DNA from: Cellvibrio sp. PSBB023 | GTDB taxonomy: Bacteria > Pseudomonadota > Gammaproteobacteria > Pseudomonadales > Cellvibrionaceae | Direction: 5' to 3' | DNA length: 64,000 nucleotides | NCBI RefSeq assembly: GCF_002007605.1 | Contig: NZ_CP019799.1 | Coordinates: forward strand, 4,008,001-4,072,000 | In this document: piece after piece, positions 48,576 through 57,016 of the stretch | How the letters are laid out: every line of letters begins with the position of its first letter | Position numbering within the stretch: the stretch's first letter is position 1 | The notes under the pieces: generated by a model | Database searches by the model: none | What the model saw: the letters and a program-made list of their open reading frames with translations, nothing else | What the model was told of the DNA's origin: nothing | Made by a program: the position numbers and the translations under genes

Positions 48576-51092
48576 TTACAGTGAATTGATTGCGCAGCCA
48601 GGGCGAATGCATTGCAAGGTAAGTGCGCGGGCATCATTAATGTTTATAGCACCATCGCCGTTTACGTCGCGTTGGTCGAATGCCGTTGGTGTGGCTCCGC
48701 GTGCGGCGGTAACGAGTTGGACATCGTTTTTATCCACATCACCATCGCCATCCAAATCAATGATTAAATTGAGCGACACAACTAACGGGTCATGATCGGA
48801 TGAGCGATAGGCATCGGGGCTATAAAAACTTATGTTTTGCGCATCGGATTTAAATTCAGTGTTGTAATCCAGGCTGATGGGTTCATCGGCGTTGATGTGC
48901 CAATCGGAGGTGTACAACACTTGCGGCGTGAGTGAACCGCTTGCGAGGCTGTGATCCAGATAACCAGCTTGACCATCAAATACATAAGAGTAAGCCGTGT
49001 CGCCACCGAATTTATGTATCAAATTGGTGTAGCCTGCATTGATGATGTGAGTGATGGGGTCTTCTTTTGCGTATGCATTTAAATCGCCAATGATCAGGTA
49101 GTCGCGATCATTCACACCGGTTGGGTGAGTGCTTAACCAATTCACTAAGGCATTAGCGGCTTGGGTGCGCGTGATATTGCAATTACCTTGGCCATCGCCA
49201 ATGTCGGTATCACCCACATCATTGCAATCCGAACCTTTGGATTTGAAATGATTAACAACAGCCGTTGCTATTGCACGATTGCCATTGACCCGGAAACTTT
49301 GCGCGAGCGCAGGGCGGTTTTTGGTATCGATAAACTGTGGGTTGACACTGGAGTCGAGGATCGCGGTCTTGCCGATGGCTGTTGCCTTGTCGCTGCGATA
49401 AATAAATCCAACGGCAATTGCGTCGGTGCCGATTTTATTTGTGCCGGGGTTAATGAATTTCCATGCGCTGGTGCCGGTTGCAGAATTCATTGCGGCGGCT
49501 AACTCGGCAATTGCACTGGTGTTGCTGTAACCATCGTTTTCGATTTCAATCAAACCAATTACGTCAGCATTCAAACCAACCAGTGCGCTCACTATTTTTT
49601 CTTTTTGTCGTGCGAACTCTGCTGGATTGTTTGCGCCCCGTGCAGTTGGGAAACCACCGCCAGTGCCATCGCCGTTGAAAAAGTTCAGCACGTTAAAGCT
49701 GGCGATTTTTAAATTCGCGGCCGAATCGATTTCCGGTGCGAGCGGTCGTGCATTGGTGTGAACAAAGTGTGGTGTGCTGGTGGGCAATATGCGATACATG
49801 CCAAAATCGTAAGTGATTACGCCTTGCAAATTCGCTACTGTATCGCCGCTGCGTAAGGTGTTCTCAGCGGATAAGCCGGGAGCAGGGAAAATAACCGGAT
49901 CAGGGTTTTGCAGATTGCTGCCATCATCCATCATCAACTTATTCAAATTGTTTTGCGCTTGCAGTGCATTAGCCGCGGCGCCGGGTTCGACCACATTGGT
50001 TGGTTGCTGCAGGCGGCCATTGGCCAGCAACACTTGTCCGTATCGGCCCAATTGATAGGTTTCATTGACCGTAAGGGTTTGTGCAATCGCCACAGACATG
50101 CCTTCGATATTTTCAAATGCATTCAGTGATACGACGGGCAATGAAATGGTCGCCGGTGTTGGAAGCGGTTGATTGCTCGCACACAGAGTAACGGTAGTGT
50201 TGTTGAGTTGGGTTAATTCGAATGTTTCGGCAACTGTCCCGTTCACGCGTACGCGATCACCGACAGCAACCGGTGTAGTGCTGGCGATATAAATGCCTTC
50301 TGATGTCGCAGGGTTACTATCGCTGTCGGCATCTTCTTCCTGAATAAAAAATCCGCCCAATTGATTGGCATTTTGGAAATCAGCGACCACGATTGCTTCG
50401 AGACTGACGTGATTGCCAAGGAGCGGACTTGCAGCGCCAGTGCCTTGAACGCTTGCGATCCTGGTGGCAGTTTCACCGCAGTGACCGACAGTGCCGCCAC
50501 CATTGTTGCCACCGCCGTTGCTGCTGCCTTGATAGGTGCCAAGGTGATCAAGGGTGTCTTGCGCGTAACCTTCCCACTCAGCGGCAGGGTTAAAGTTGTC
50601 GTTGATGATGGTGTCGCCAGTAGTGATAGCTGTTTTGCGGCGCAGGGTATTGTCAGCGGTGCTGGTAAAACCCGATCCCCATTCGCTGCCAGGATCAACG
50701 CCGACCTGGCCGATGCTATCCAATACAGTATCGCCATGTTTTAACACAATCGCATCGTCACCATTAAACCAGCCTGAGCTGCTGGTTTGATTGGCCTTGG
50801 CCAAAATCGTGGTATTGGCACTGCCGTGTGCAAGCACAAATACACCGTTTGCGGGAATGTTGCCGGTGAGGTTTATCGTCAGGCTGGCAGCAGTATTGCC
50901 GTTGAAGTGCATCTCCACTTTATGGCCTGTTAGATCAACGCTGCTGGCGCTGCTGTTGTAAATTTCCAGTGCTTTGTTGTTGCTACTGCCTTCAATATAT
51001 TCAGAAAAGTAGAGGTCAGCCGCTGCCGGCAGTGCGCTTAAGCTCGCAATGACGGCTGCGAGCATTAACGGTTGGTGAGTTTTGGATTTCAT
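48576..51092 (-). CDS. ExeM/NucH-type extracellular nuclease with lamin-tail and dockerin-like domains
   Basis: 838 residues. Order: signal peptide ending near PAAA; a lamin-tail domain (about 25-135, LYFSEYIEGSSNNKALEIYN); an OB-fold-like region (about 205-330); an endonuclease/exonuclease/phosphatase domain (about 455-765) with KIASFNVLNFF, GLIEIEND, IIGDLNAYAKEDP and SSDHDPLVV; and two calcium-binding loops, DLDGDGDVDKNDV and DVNGDGAININDA, in the C-terminal 60 residues, as in a type I dockerin. The enzyme should cut extracellular DNA. ExeM homologues usually end in a GlyGly-CTERM or other tail, so the dockerin-like end beside a cohesin-like gene is notable. Confidence 0.87.
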   Translation of the reverse strand: MKSKTHQPLMLAAVIASLSALPAAADLYFSEYIEGSSNNKALEIYNSSASSVDLTGHKVEMHFNGNTAASLTINLTGNIPANGVFVLAHGSANTTILAKANQTSSSGWFNGDDAIVLKHGDTVLDSIGQVGVDPGSEWGSGFTSTADNTLRRKTAITTGDTIINDNFNPAAEWEGYAQDTLDHLGTYQGSSNGGGNNGGGTVGHCGETATRIASVQGTGAASPLLGNHVSLEAIVVADFQNANQLGGFFIQEEDADSDSNPATSEGIYIASTTPVAVGDRVRVNGTVAETFELTQLNNTTVTLCASNQPLPTPATISLPVVSLNAFENIEGMSVAIAQTLTVNETYQLGRYGQVLLANGRLQQPTNVVEPGAAANALQAQNNLNKLMMDDGSNLQNPDPVIFPAPGLSAENTLRSGDTVANLQGVITYDFGMYRILPTSTPHFVHTNARPLAPEIDSAANLKIASFNVLNFFNGDGTGGGFPTARGANNPAEFARQKEKIVSALVGLNADVIGLIEIENDGYSNTSAIAELAAAMNSATGTSAWKFINPGTNKIGTDAIAVGFIYRSDKATAIGKTAILDSSVNPQFIDTKNRPALAQSFRVNGNRAIATAVVNHFKSKGSDCNDVGDTDIGDGQGNCNITRTQAANALVNWLSTHPTGVNDRDYLIIGDLNAYAKEDPITHIINAGYTNLIHKFGGDTAYSYVFDGQAGYLDHSLASGSLTPQVLYTSDWHINADEPISLDYNTEFKSDAQNISFYSPDAYRSSDHDPLVVSLNLIIDLDGDGDVDKNDVQLVTAARGATPTAFDQRDVNGDGAININDARALTLQCIRPGCAINSL

Positions 51093-51201
51093 AGTGCGCT
51101 CCCTGATAAACCTGATGGTTTGATGATCGAGGAACGCAGCTTAGGTGGATTTTGTTACGGAGCTGTGGCGGGATTTTGTCGTTTGCGTGATGTTTTTGTG
51201 A

Positions 51202-51732
51202 CTACTCTTTGTGATCGTCAGTTTTCCCCGCGCTGGTTTCGCTGGCTTCTACTCTATCCAGCGAGCCTATATCCAAAAAAGGCGATGCATCGATTGCTTC
51301 GGCATCCATCATTTCTGCTACGCGTTGCAATGACGCGATAATCATGTGCTGCTCCCAAGTGTGCAGTTGATCGAACTTGCGCACAAAGCTGTCTTGTAAT
51401 GGTGTAGGGGCTGTGTCCAGCAGGGCGTTACCGCTGGCGGTGAGCTGTGGGTGGATTTTGCGTTTATCGGTCTGTGAGCGCACTCGCGCAATTAAATCGC
51501 GGCTCTCCAGGCGATCCATGATGCTGGTGACGGTTGCCTGACTCAGGCTCATGGCGTCGGCCAGCTCTTTGACTGTGCCGCCTTGTTGGCTGCGAATCAG
51601 TTGCAGCAAGCGCAGTTGCGGACCGGTGACACTGGCGGTTTTCACCAGTTGGCGCGAGTGTAGGTCAATGGCGCGAATGACGCGGCGCAGTGACGTAAGT
51701 ACCTGATCTATCTGGTTCATGTGATGTGTCAT
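51202..51732 (-). CDS. MarR-family regulator, probable EctR
   Basis: About 176 residues from ATG 51732; a GTG at 51786 would add 18 residues with no clear support. The winged-helix domain includes GPQLRLLQLIRSQ, ELADAMSLSQATVTSIMDRLESR and the wing RVRSQTDKRKIHPQLTASG. EctR-type MarR repressors are commonly encoded divergently from ectoine genes, as here. A dyad similar to the recalled EctR1 site lies between the two genes. It likely represses ectABC at low salinity and perhaps itself. Confidence 0.83.
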   Translation of the reverse strand: MTHHMNQIDQVLTSLRRVIRAIDLHSRQLVKTASVTGPQLRLLQLIRSQQGGTVKELADAMSLSQATVTSIMDRLESRDLIARVRSQTDKRKIHPQLTASGNALLDTAPTPLQDSFVRKFDQLHTWEQHMIIASLQRVAEMMDAEAIDASPFLDIGSLDRVEASETSAGKTDDHKE

Positions 51733-51859
51733 GGGTAATCCGTACGAGTGACTTGGCAGCATGCCTGTAGTTGCGTGGCTTGTCACTATTGCGGCAAGGC
51801 GTTGGGTGTGTCACAAAATTATCACTGGACCTGAAGGGATAAATTTTGTACCATTAAAA

Positions 51860-51887
51860 AATATACTTCGTACACTAAGTATATTTT
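51860..51887. promoter_or_regulatory. EctR-like operator dyad
   Basis: AAATATACTT and AAGTATATTT form a perfect 10-bp inverted repeat with an 8-bp centre. On the minus strand the inner part reads ACTTAGTGTACGAAGTATA, close to the EctR1 site I recall from Methylomicrobium (TATTTAGT-GT-ACTATATA). It lies between the divergent regulator and ectA. Confidence 0.6.
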
Positions 51888-51908
51888 AGCTTAATTAAAT
51901 TCGTGATT

Positions 51909-51945
51909 TATTGAATAAAAAGCTATAAAAAGCGTTTATTCAATA
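51909..51945. promoter_or_regulatory. Second dyad in the ectA leader
   Basis: TATTGAATAAA and TTTATTCAATA form a perfect 11-bp inverted repeat with a 15-bp AT-rich centre. It could be a second operator or a stem in the transcript. No binding protein can be named. Confidence 0.45.
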
Positions 51946-52000
51946 GGTAATGAGCTTAGTTTACTTCTTAAAGCCTTTTGTTCTATTACCTTTTATTTGA

Positions 52001-52016
52001 TTGAAAGGGCTTTCAA
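52001..52016. promoter_or_regulatory. Third dyad in the ectA leader
   Basis: TTGAAAG and CTTTCAA flank GG, 57 bp before the ectA start. A short operator or hairpin; its role is unknown. Confidence 0.35.
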
Positions 52017-52072
52017 CTGATTAGTGTTGTAATAATATTGCCGCTATCAAAGACGCACTATGGAGGTTTTTT

Positions 52073-52663
52073 ATGAACGCCAGAAACGATCTTTTATGGG
52101 ACACCCTGGAGCTGCGCCATCCCCTGCCTACCGATGGTTATGCGCTCAACCAACTGGTTGCTGCCAGCCCACCGCTCGATACCAATTCCGTTTACTGTAA
52201 TTTGCTGCAATGCCAGCACTTTGCGGATACCTCTGTTGCCGCGTTGATTAAGGGGGAATTGGTTGGTTTTATTTCGGCCTATTGCCCACCGAATGACAGC
52301 GAAACCCTGTTTGTCTGGCAGGTGGTGGTGAGTGAGGCCTTGCGCGGCTCAGGTTTGGGCAAGCGCATGCTGACGTGGTTGATTGATCAGCCAGGTACGG
52401 AAAAGGCCCAGCGCCTGACCACCAGTATTACCCCCGGTAATCGCGCGTCCTGGTCACTGTTTGAAAGTTTTGCCCGCGACTGCGGTGCTATCCCCGTAAA
52501 AAGTATGTTGTTTGATCGCCATCGCCATTTTGCAGGTGAGCACGACGACGAATACCTCCTGCAAATTGCCCCTCTGCCCAATCGTCCGGATAAACCAATC
52601 AATCATCATCTGGATGACTTGCGCGCGGGGTTACGTTTTTCCAATCGTCGCTGGTTGGACTGA
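52073..52663 (+). CDS. ectA: L-2,4-diaminobutyrate acetyltransferase
   Basis: 196 residues from ATG 52073, with GGAGG nine bases upstream. GNAT-fold motifs: VYCNLLQCQHFADTS, the acetyl-CoA loop LRGSGLGKRML, and ITPGNRASWSLFESFAR. It acetylates diaminobutyrate, the second step of ectoine synthesis. No dedicated aspartokinase gene (ask) follows the cluster here. Confidence 0.95.
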   Translation: MNARNDLLWDTLELRHPLPTDGYALNQLVAASPPLDTNSVYCNLLQCQHFADTSVAALIKGELVGFISAYCPPNDSETLFVWQVVVSEALRGSGLGKRMLTWLIDQPGTEKAQRLTTSITPGNRASWSLFESFARDCGAIPVKSMLFDRHRHFAGEHDDEYLLQIAPLPNRPDKPINHHLDDLRAGLRFSNRRWLD

Positions 52664-52745
52664 CATCCATAGCGGCAGTGTGCTGGCGATAAACCACCAG
52701 CGCAGTCTGCATACCTGACCCCTAGAGGAATTGCCCCCTCCTGCA

Positions 52746-52766
52746 TGGCGATAGTTTCTATCGCCA
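52746..52766 (+). promoter_or_regulatory. Hairpin in the ectA-ectB gap
   Basis: TGGCGATAG and CTATCGCCA form a perfect 9-bp stem with a TTT loop, followed by AGGGGTTCTTTTA. It may terminate part of the transcripts or protect the mRNA end, in a gap of 173 bp that is long for this operon. Confidence 0.55.
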
Positions 52767-52836
52767 AGGGGTTCTTTTATCTCAAATTTCGCTATTTGCA
52801 TTAACACAAATAATATTCACCAAGAGGATGACGACT

Positions 52837-54111
52837 ATGAAAGTTTTTCAAGAAATGGAATCGGAAGTTCGCTCTTACTCACGTGCATTTCCTGTGGTGT
52901 TTCATCAAGCGCGCGGCAGTTATTTATACGATGAGCAAGGCAAGGCTTATCTGGATTTTCTGGCGGGCGCCGGTTCGCTCAATTATGGGCACAACAACCC
53001 ACTGATAAAAAAAGCCCTGATGGATTACATAGAGCAAGACGGTATTGCCCACGGTTTGGATATGCACACCCACGCCAAGGCGAATTTTTTAACCAGCCTG
53101 CGCGATATTATTCTGGCACCGCGCGGTTTGGATTATCGCGTGCAATTCACCGGGCCGACGGGCGCCAATGCGGTTGAAGCGGCCTTAAAAATTGCGCGCA
53201 AAGTCAAAGGTCGCAGTGGCGTAATTGCCTTTACCAATGGCTTTCACGGCGTGTCGCTGGGCGCGGTAGCGGCAACGGGCAACCAACACCATCGCGGTGG
53301 TGCCGGTGTGCCGTTGAATAATATCGAGCGCATGCCATTTTGCGGTTATCACGGCCGCGATGCAGACACGTTAAAAATGATGGACAAGTTGCTCGCTGAT
53401 CCTTCCAGTGGTGTGGATATTCCGGCAGCTGTGATTGTTGAAGTGGTGCAGGGTGAGGGCGGTTTAAATGTGGCTGCCGATTCCTGGTTGCAGGGCTTGC
53501 AAAAATTGTGTCGCAAACACGACATGTTGTTAATTGTCGATGATATTCAAGCCGGTTGTGGCCGCACCGGCAGCTTCTTCAGTTTTGAAAGCAGTGGCAT
53601 CAAGCCGGATATTATTACCTTGTCAAAATCCCTCAGCGGTTTTGGTTTGCCCTTGTCGGTCGTGTTGCTGAATCCCGCACTGGATCGCTGGTTGCCAGGT
53701 GAACATAACGGCACGTTTCGCGGCAACAATCACGCCTTTATTACCGCGACCGCCGCGCTGGAACTCTATTGGCGCGATCAACATTTTGTGCAGGAAATTG
53801 CGCAAAAGTCACACATAGTGCAGCAGCAATTAAAAGTCATGCTCGATGCCTATCAACCCCTGGCGCTGCGTTTAAAAGGTCGCGGTTTGATGCAGGGAAT
53901 TGAATGCGCCAATGGTGCTATTGCCGACTCGGTGTGTCGCAATGCCTTTGAGCGCGGCTTGGTGATTGAGACTGCCGGTAATCAGGGCCAAGTGGTGAAA
54001 GTGTTTTGTCCGCTCACCATTAGCGAAGAAGATTTACGCAAAGGCCTGCAAGTATTAACCCTGAGTTTTGCTGCCACTATGACGGAATACGCTGCACGTA
54101 AAACGGCATAA
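52837..54111 (+). CDS. ectB: L-2,4-diaminobutyrate transaminase
   Basis: 424 residues from ATG 52837; AAGAGG sits nine bases upstream, whereas the ATG at 52828 abuts it. It is a class III aminotransferase: [15 protein letters not shown], the Asp in [12 protein letters not shown], and the PLP lysine in [14 protein letters not shown]. It makes diaminobutyrate from aspartate semialdehyde using glutamate. Confidence 0.95.
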   Translation: MKVFQEMESEVRSYSRAFPVVFHQARGSYLYDEQGKAYLDFLAGAGSLNYGHNNPLIKKALMDYIEQDGIAHGLDMHTHAKANFLTSLRDIILAPRGLDYRVQFTGPTGANAVEAALKIARKVKGRSGVIAFTNGFHGVSLGAVAATGNQHHRGGAGVPLNNIERMPFCGYHGRDADTLKMMDKLLADPSSGVDIPAAVIVEVVQGEGGLNVAADSWLQGLQKLCRKHDMLLIVDDIQAGCGRTGSFFSFESSGIKPDIITLSKSLSGFGLPLSVVLLNPALDRWLPGEHNGTFRGNNHAFITATAALELYWRDQHFVQEIAQKSHIVQQQLKVMLDAYQPLALRLKGRGLMQGIECANGAIADSVCRNAFERGLVIETAGNQGQVVKVFCPLTISEEDLRKGLQVLTLSFAATMTEYAARKTA

Positions 54112-54154
54112 TTTTTTACGCTGTATAGATTATTGAATTAACAAAGAGGTATTT

Positions 54155-54550
54155 ATGATTGTTAGAAAATTATCCGATGCAGGTACACAAGGTCGCACAG
54201 TCAGTGCTGAAGGCTGGGAAAGTCATCGCTTATTGCTCAAAAGTGATGGTGCCGGTTTTTCATTTCATATCACCCGTATTTTTAAAGACGCGGTGTTGCC
54301 TATGCACTATCAAAACCATATTGAATCCGTGTATTGCATTAGCGGGTTTGGTGAAATAAAAGATGTCGCCAACGGTGCGGTGCACAGCATTGAACCAGGG
54401 ACGATTTATATTCTTGATAAGCACGACAAACATATTTTGCGTGCCTTTGAGGAAATGGAATTGGCTTGTGTGTTCAACCCGCCATTAATCGGCCGTGAAG
54501 TTCACAATGCTGAAGGTGCCTATGCACTGACTGCGGAAGCTATCGCATGA
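54155..54550 (+). CDS. ectC: Ectoine synthase
   Basis: 131 residues, full length. Cupin-fold signature [18 protein letters not shown] and [14 protein letters not shown]. It closes acetyl-diaminobutyrate to ectoine. The stop overlaps the next start (ATGA at 54547), tying a TPR protein to ectoine synthesis. Confidence 0.96.
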   Translation: MIVRKLSDAGTQGRTVSAEGWESHRLLLKSDGAGFSFHITRIFKDAVLPMHYQNHIESVYCISGFGEIKDVANGAVHSIEPGTIYILDKHDKHILRAFEEMELACVFNPPLIGREVHNAEGAYALTAEAIA

Positions 54551-55488
54551 GGCAAGACTCCGCGTTTAAACGCGCCTTTATCCTGCTATTAATTGTGCTC
54601 TTGCCGCTGTTAGTTGCAGCGGGCATCCAGGCGCAAACCCTGCCGGAAGATGGTGCGCGCGAGTCAGGTGCCAAGCAGGCTGAAGACACTGTAGCGCGGT
54701 TGGATGCGCCGCTCTACAGTGCGTTTACCGAGCGTTATATTCTGGATGAATTAAAAGCCCTGCGTACCGATATGGCGGCGCAACGTGTGGAATTTATTCA
54801 GCAAATTACTGATCGCCAAATTGAAGCGGTCGATCGCAGTGTGAGTTACGCCACCAATACGGTTTCCAATTTTTTCTACATCATTGCCGCTGTTAGTTCT
54901 GTGTTGGTGATAGTCGGTTGGACATCCATCCGCGAGATGAAAGAAAAAATGGGCACCTTGGCCGATAAAGAGCTGCGCAAATTAATCGGCGCCTATGAAG
55001 ACCGGCTGCGTGAAATTGAACAGCAGTTGCGTGAAAAATCAACTTACATCGATGAAAACCGCGAAGCGATTGAGCGCACCAAAGAAATTCATGCGCTCTG
55101 GTTGCGCGCCGCGCAAGAGTCAGCGCCTGCTAATAAAATCGCAGTTTACGATCAAATCCTCGCACTCAACCCCCGCGATTGTGAAGCGCTTACCTACAAG
55201 GCCGATGCGGCGCTGGAATCCAACGAGCCCCAGTGGGCAATTAACTTGTGCCAAAGCGCCTTGCAGTTGGATGCATCCAATGCCCATGCGTTTTATCAGT
55301 TGGCCTGCGCCCATGCCGCGCTTTCCCATTTTGATGATGCGATTAATTTTTTAACCAAAGCATTAATCAATGGCGATGCGCGCCTGGATGATTTTGCCAA
55401 AGACCCGGCGTTACAACCTCTGCATCATTTGCCTGCGTTTGAGCAGTTGCTGCTGGATGCGCATCAAACCAAGGGTGAGCACGCGTAA
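54547..55488 (+). CDS. Membrane-anchored TPR protein coupled to ectC
   Basis: 313 residues. A hydrophobic N-terminus (about 9-30) may be a signal peptide or an anchor. A helical part with heptads (about 65-105) precedes a membrane segment ([17 protein letters not shown], about 112-130), a basic coiled coil (about 135-185) and a C-terminal TPR pair ([26 protein letters not shown], about 195-285). If the second helix spans the membrane, the TPRs face the cytoplasm. Translational coupling to ectC suggests a role in osmoadaptation, possibly with the downstream symporter. The precise function is unknown. Confidence 0.8.
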   Translation: MRQDSAFKRAFILLLIVLLPLLVAAGIQAQTLPEDGARESGAKQAEDTVARLDAPLYSAFTERYILDELKALRTDMAAQRVEFIQQITDRQIEAVDRSVSYATNTVSNFFYIIAAVSSVLVIVGWTSIREMKEKMGTLADKELRKLIGAYEDRLREIEQQLREKSTYIDENREAIERTKEIHALWLRAAQESAPANKIAVYDQILALNPRDCEALTYKADAALESNEPQWAINLCQSALQLDASNAHAFYQLACAHAALSHFDDAINFLTKALINGDARLDDFAKDPALQPLHHLPAFEQLLLDAHQTKGEHA

Positions 55489-55520
55489 ACACCAATACGA
55501 CCTGTAATCCGGACCTTGTT

Positions 55521-56930
55521 ATGTTGATGAGTTTTGTTGTTTGTCTTGTGCTTTTTTTGGTGATTGGTTTGGCATCGGCACGGGTGCGCAAAAACAATGC
55601 GCAGGATTATTATCTCGCCAGTCACAGTGTGCCGCCCTGGTTGGTGGGTTTGTCGGCAGTGGCGACCAATAACAGCGGCTATATGTTTATCGGGGTTATT
55701 GGTTACACCTACGCTGTGGGTCTGTCGGCCAGTTTATTGATGATCGGCTGGATTATTGGGGATTTTCTCGCGTCCTTGTGGGTGCATCAGCGGCTGCGGG
55801 CGCAGGCGTTTAATCACGGCGAGACCAGTTACGTGGGAGTGCTCGCCAGTTGGGCTGGTTTTCCGGGGCGTCGCTTTCGCATCATCGCCGCGGTTATCGG
55901 GCTGATTTTTTTATTGTCCTACGCCGGTGCGCAATTGGTGGCGGGCAGTAAGGCGCTGCAGGTATTGCTGGATTGGCCCGCGTGGCTTGGGGCTGTAATC
56001 GGTGCTGTGTTGGTGATGTTGTATTGCATTGCCGGGGGGATTCGCGCCTCTATCTGGACTGATGCAGCGCAATCGTTGGTGATGATTTTGGCCATGGGGT
56101 TAATGCTGTTTGTTGCAGTGCAATCTCTGGGCGGGATATCTGCCAGTGTGGCTGCCATGAATGATATTCCCGGTTTCCTGTCCTTTGCACCGGCATCGGT
56201 AGTCTTACCCGGTGCAGCGGGAGTCGGCATCTTTTTTGTGGGGTGGCTGCTCGCCGGTTTTTCGGTGATCGCCCAGCCGCACATTATGGTGCGGTTTATT
56301 TCACTGAATGCTACGCAGGGTTTCGTGCAAACGCGCTTGTGGTATTACGCCTGGTTTGTGGTGTTTTACTGCATGGCAACTGCAGTGGGTATGCTGGCGC
56401 GAATTTATCTACCTGAATCAACAAGTTTTGATGCCGAGCTGGCGCTGCCGCAAATGGCCGTGGAGTTGTTGCCGCCGATATTGGTTGGGCTGGTACTTGC
56501 CGGGATTTTTGCCGCGACTATTTCCACCGCCGATTCATTGTTATTGAGCTGCTCGTCCTTTATCTCGCAGGACTTGGCGCCGCGTCTGTTTGTAGCGCAA
56601 AACAGCAACAATATTATCGGTATTAAAATTGCCACCCTGTTGGCCACCTGTGTGGCATTGGGCTGGGCGCTACTGAATCAGCAGTCGGTTTTTGCGTTGG
56701 TGGTCTTGTCCTGGGCGATGCTTTCAGCAGCGTTTGTGCCACTGATTTTATTACTCATCTTCGGTAAAAATATATCGCAAACAGCAGCCTTGTGGTTGAT
56801 GGGGCTGGGTTGTGGCACTGTGTTGGTGTTGCACTGGTGCGGTATCGGCGGTGATTTATATTTGGGTTTACCAGCGCTATTGGTTTCCCTGCTGGCCTAC
56901 GGCCTTATTTCCTACCTGCGACGCCGCTGA
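55521..56930 (+). CDS. Sodium/solute symporter (PutP-like)
   Basis: 469 residues with about thirteen helices. SSS-family features: the early SARVRKNNAQDYYLASHS, SAVATNNSGYMFIG and the sodium-site segment AATISTADSLLLSCSS. PutP-type relatives take up proline, betaine or ectoine. It is last in the ect run, 32 bp after the TPR gene, so it probably recovers leaked ectoine or imports another osmolyte; the substrate is inferred. Confidence 0.88.
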   Translation: MLMSFVVCLVLFLVIGLASARVRKNNAQDYYLASHSVPPWLVGLSAVATNNSGYMFIGVIGYTYAVGLSASLLMIGWIIGDFLASLWVHQRLRAQAFNHGETSYVGVLASWAGFPGRRFRIIAAVIGLIFLLSYAGAQLVAGSKALQVLLDWPAWLGAVIGAVLVMLYCIAGGIRASIWTDAAQSLVMILAMGLMLFVAVQSLGGISASVAAMNDIPGFLSFAPASVVLPGAAGVGIFFVGWLLAGFSVIAQPHIMVRFISLNATQGFVQTRLWYYAWFVVFYCMATAVGMLARIYLPESTSFDAELALPQMAVELLPPILVGLVLAGIFAATISTADSLLLSCSSFISQDLAPRLFVAQNSNNIIGIKIATLLATCVALGWALLNQQSVFALVVLSWAMLSAAFVPLILLLIFGKNISQTAALWLMGLGCGTVLVLHWCGIGGDLYLGLPALLVSLLAYGLISYLRRR

Positions 56931-56982
56931 TTCCCCTGCGACAATTTGTCACTGTTGCATTGGCGCCAAAAACATTAGTGTG

Positions 56983-57011
56983 CCCCTGTTAAAAATCATA
57001 AGTAACAGGGG
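56983..57011 (+). promoter_or_regulatory. Hairpin that includes the receptor Shine-Dalgarno sequence
   Basis: CCCCTGTTA and TAACAGGGG form a perfect 9-bp stem with an 11-nt loop. The right arm contains AGGGG, the only plausible ribosome-binding site for the GTG at 57017 or 57020. When folded it would block translation of the receptor gene. Confidence 0.55.
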
Positions 57012-57016
57012 CTGCT

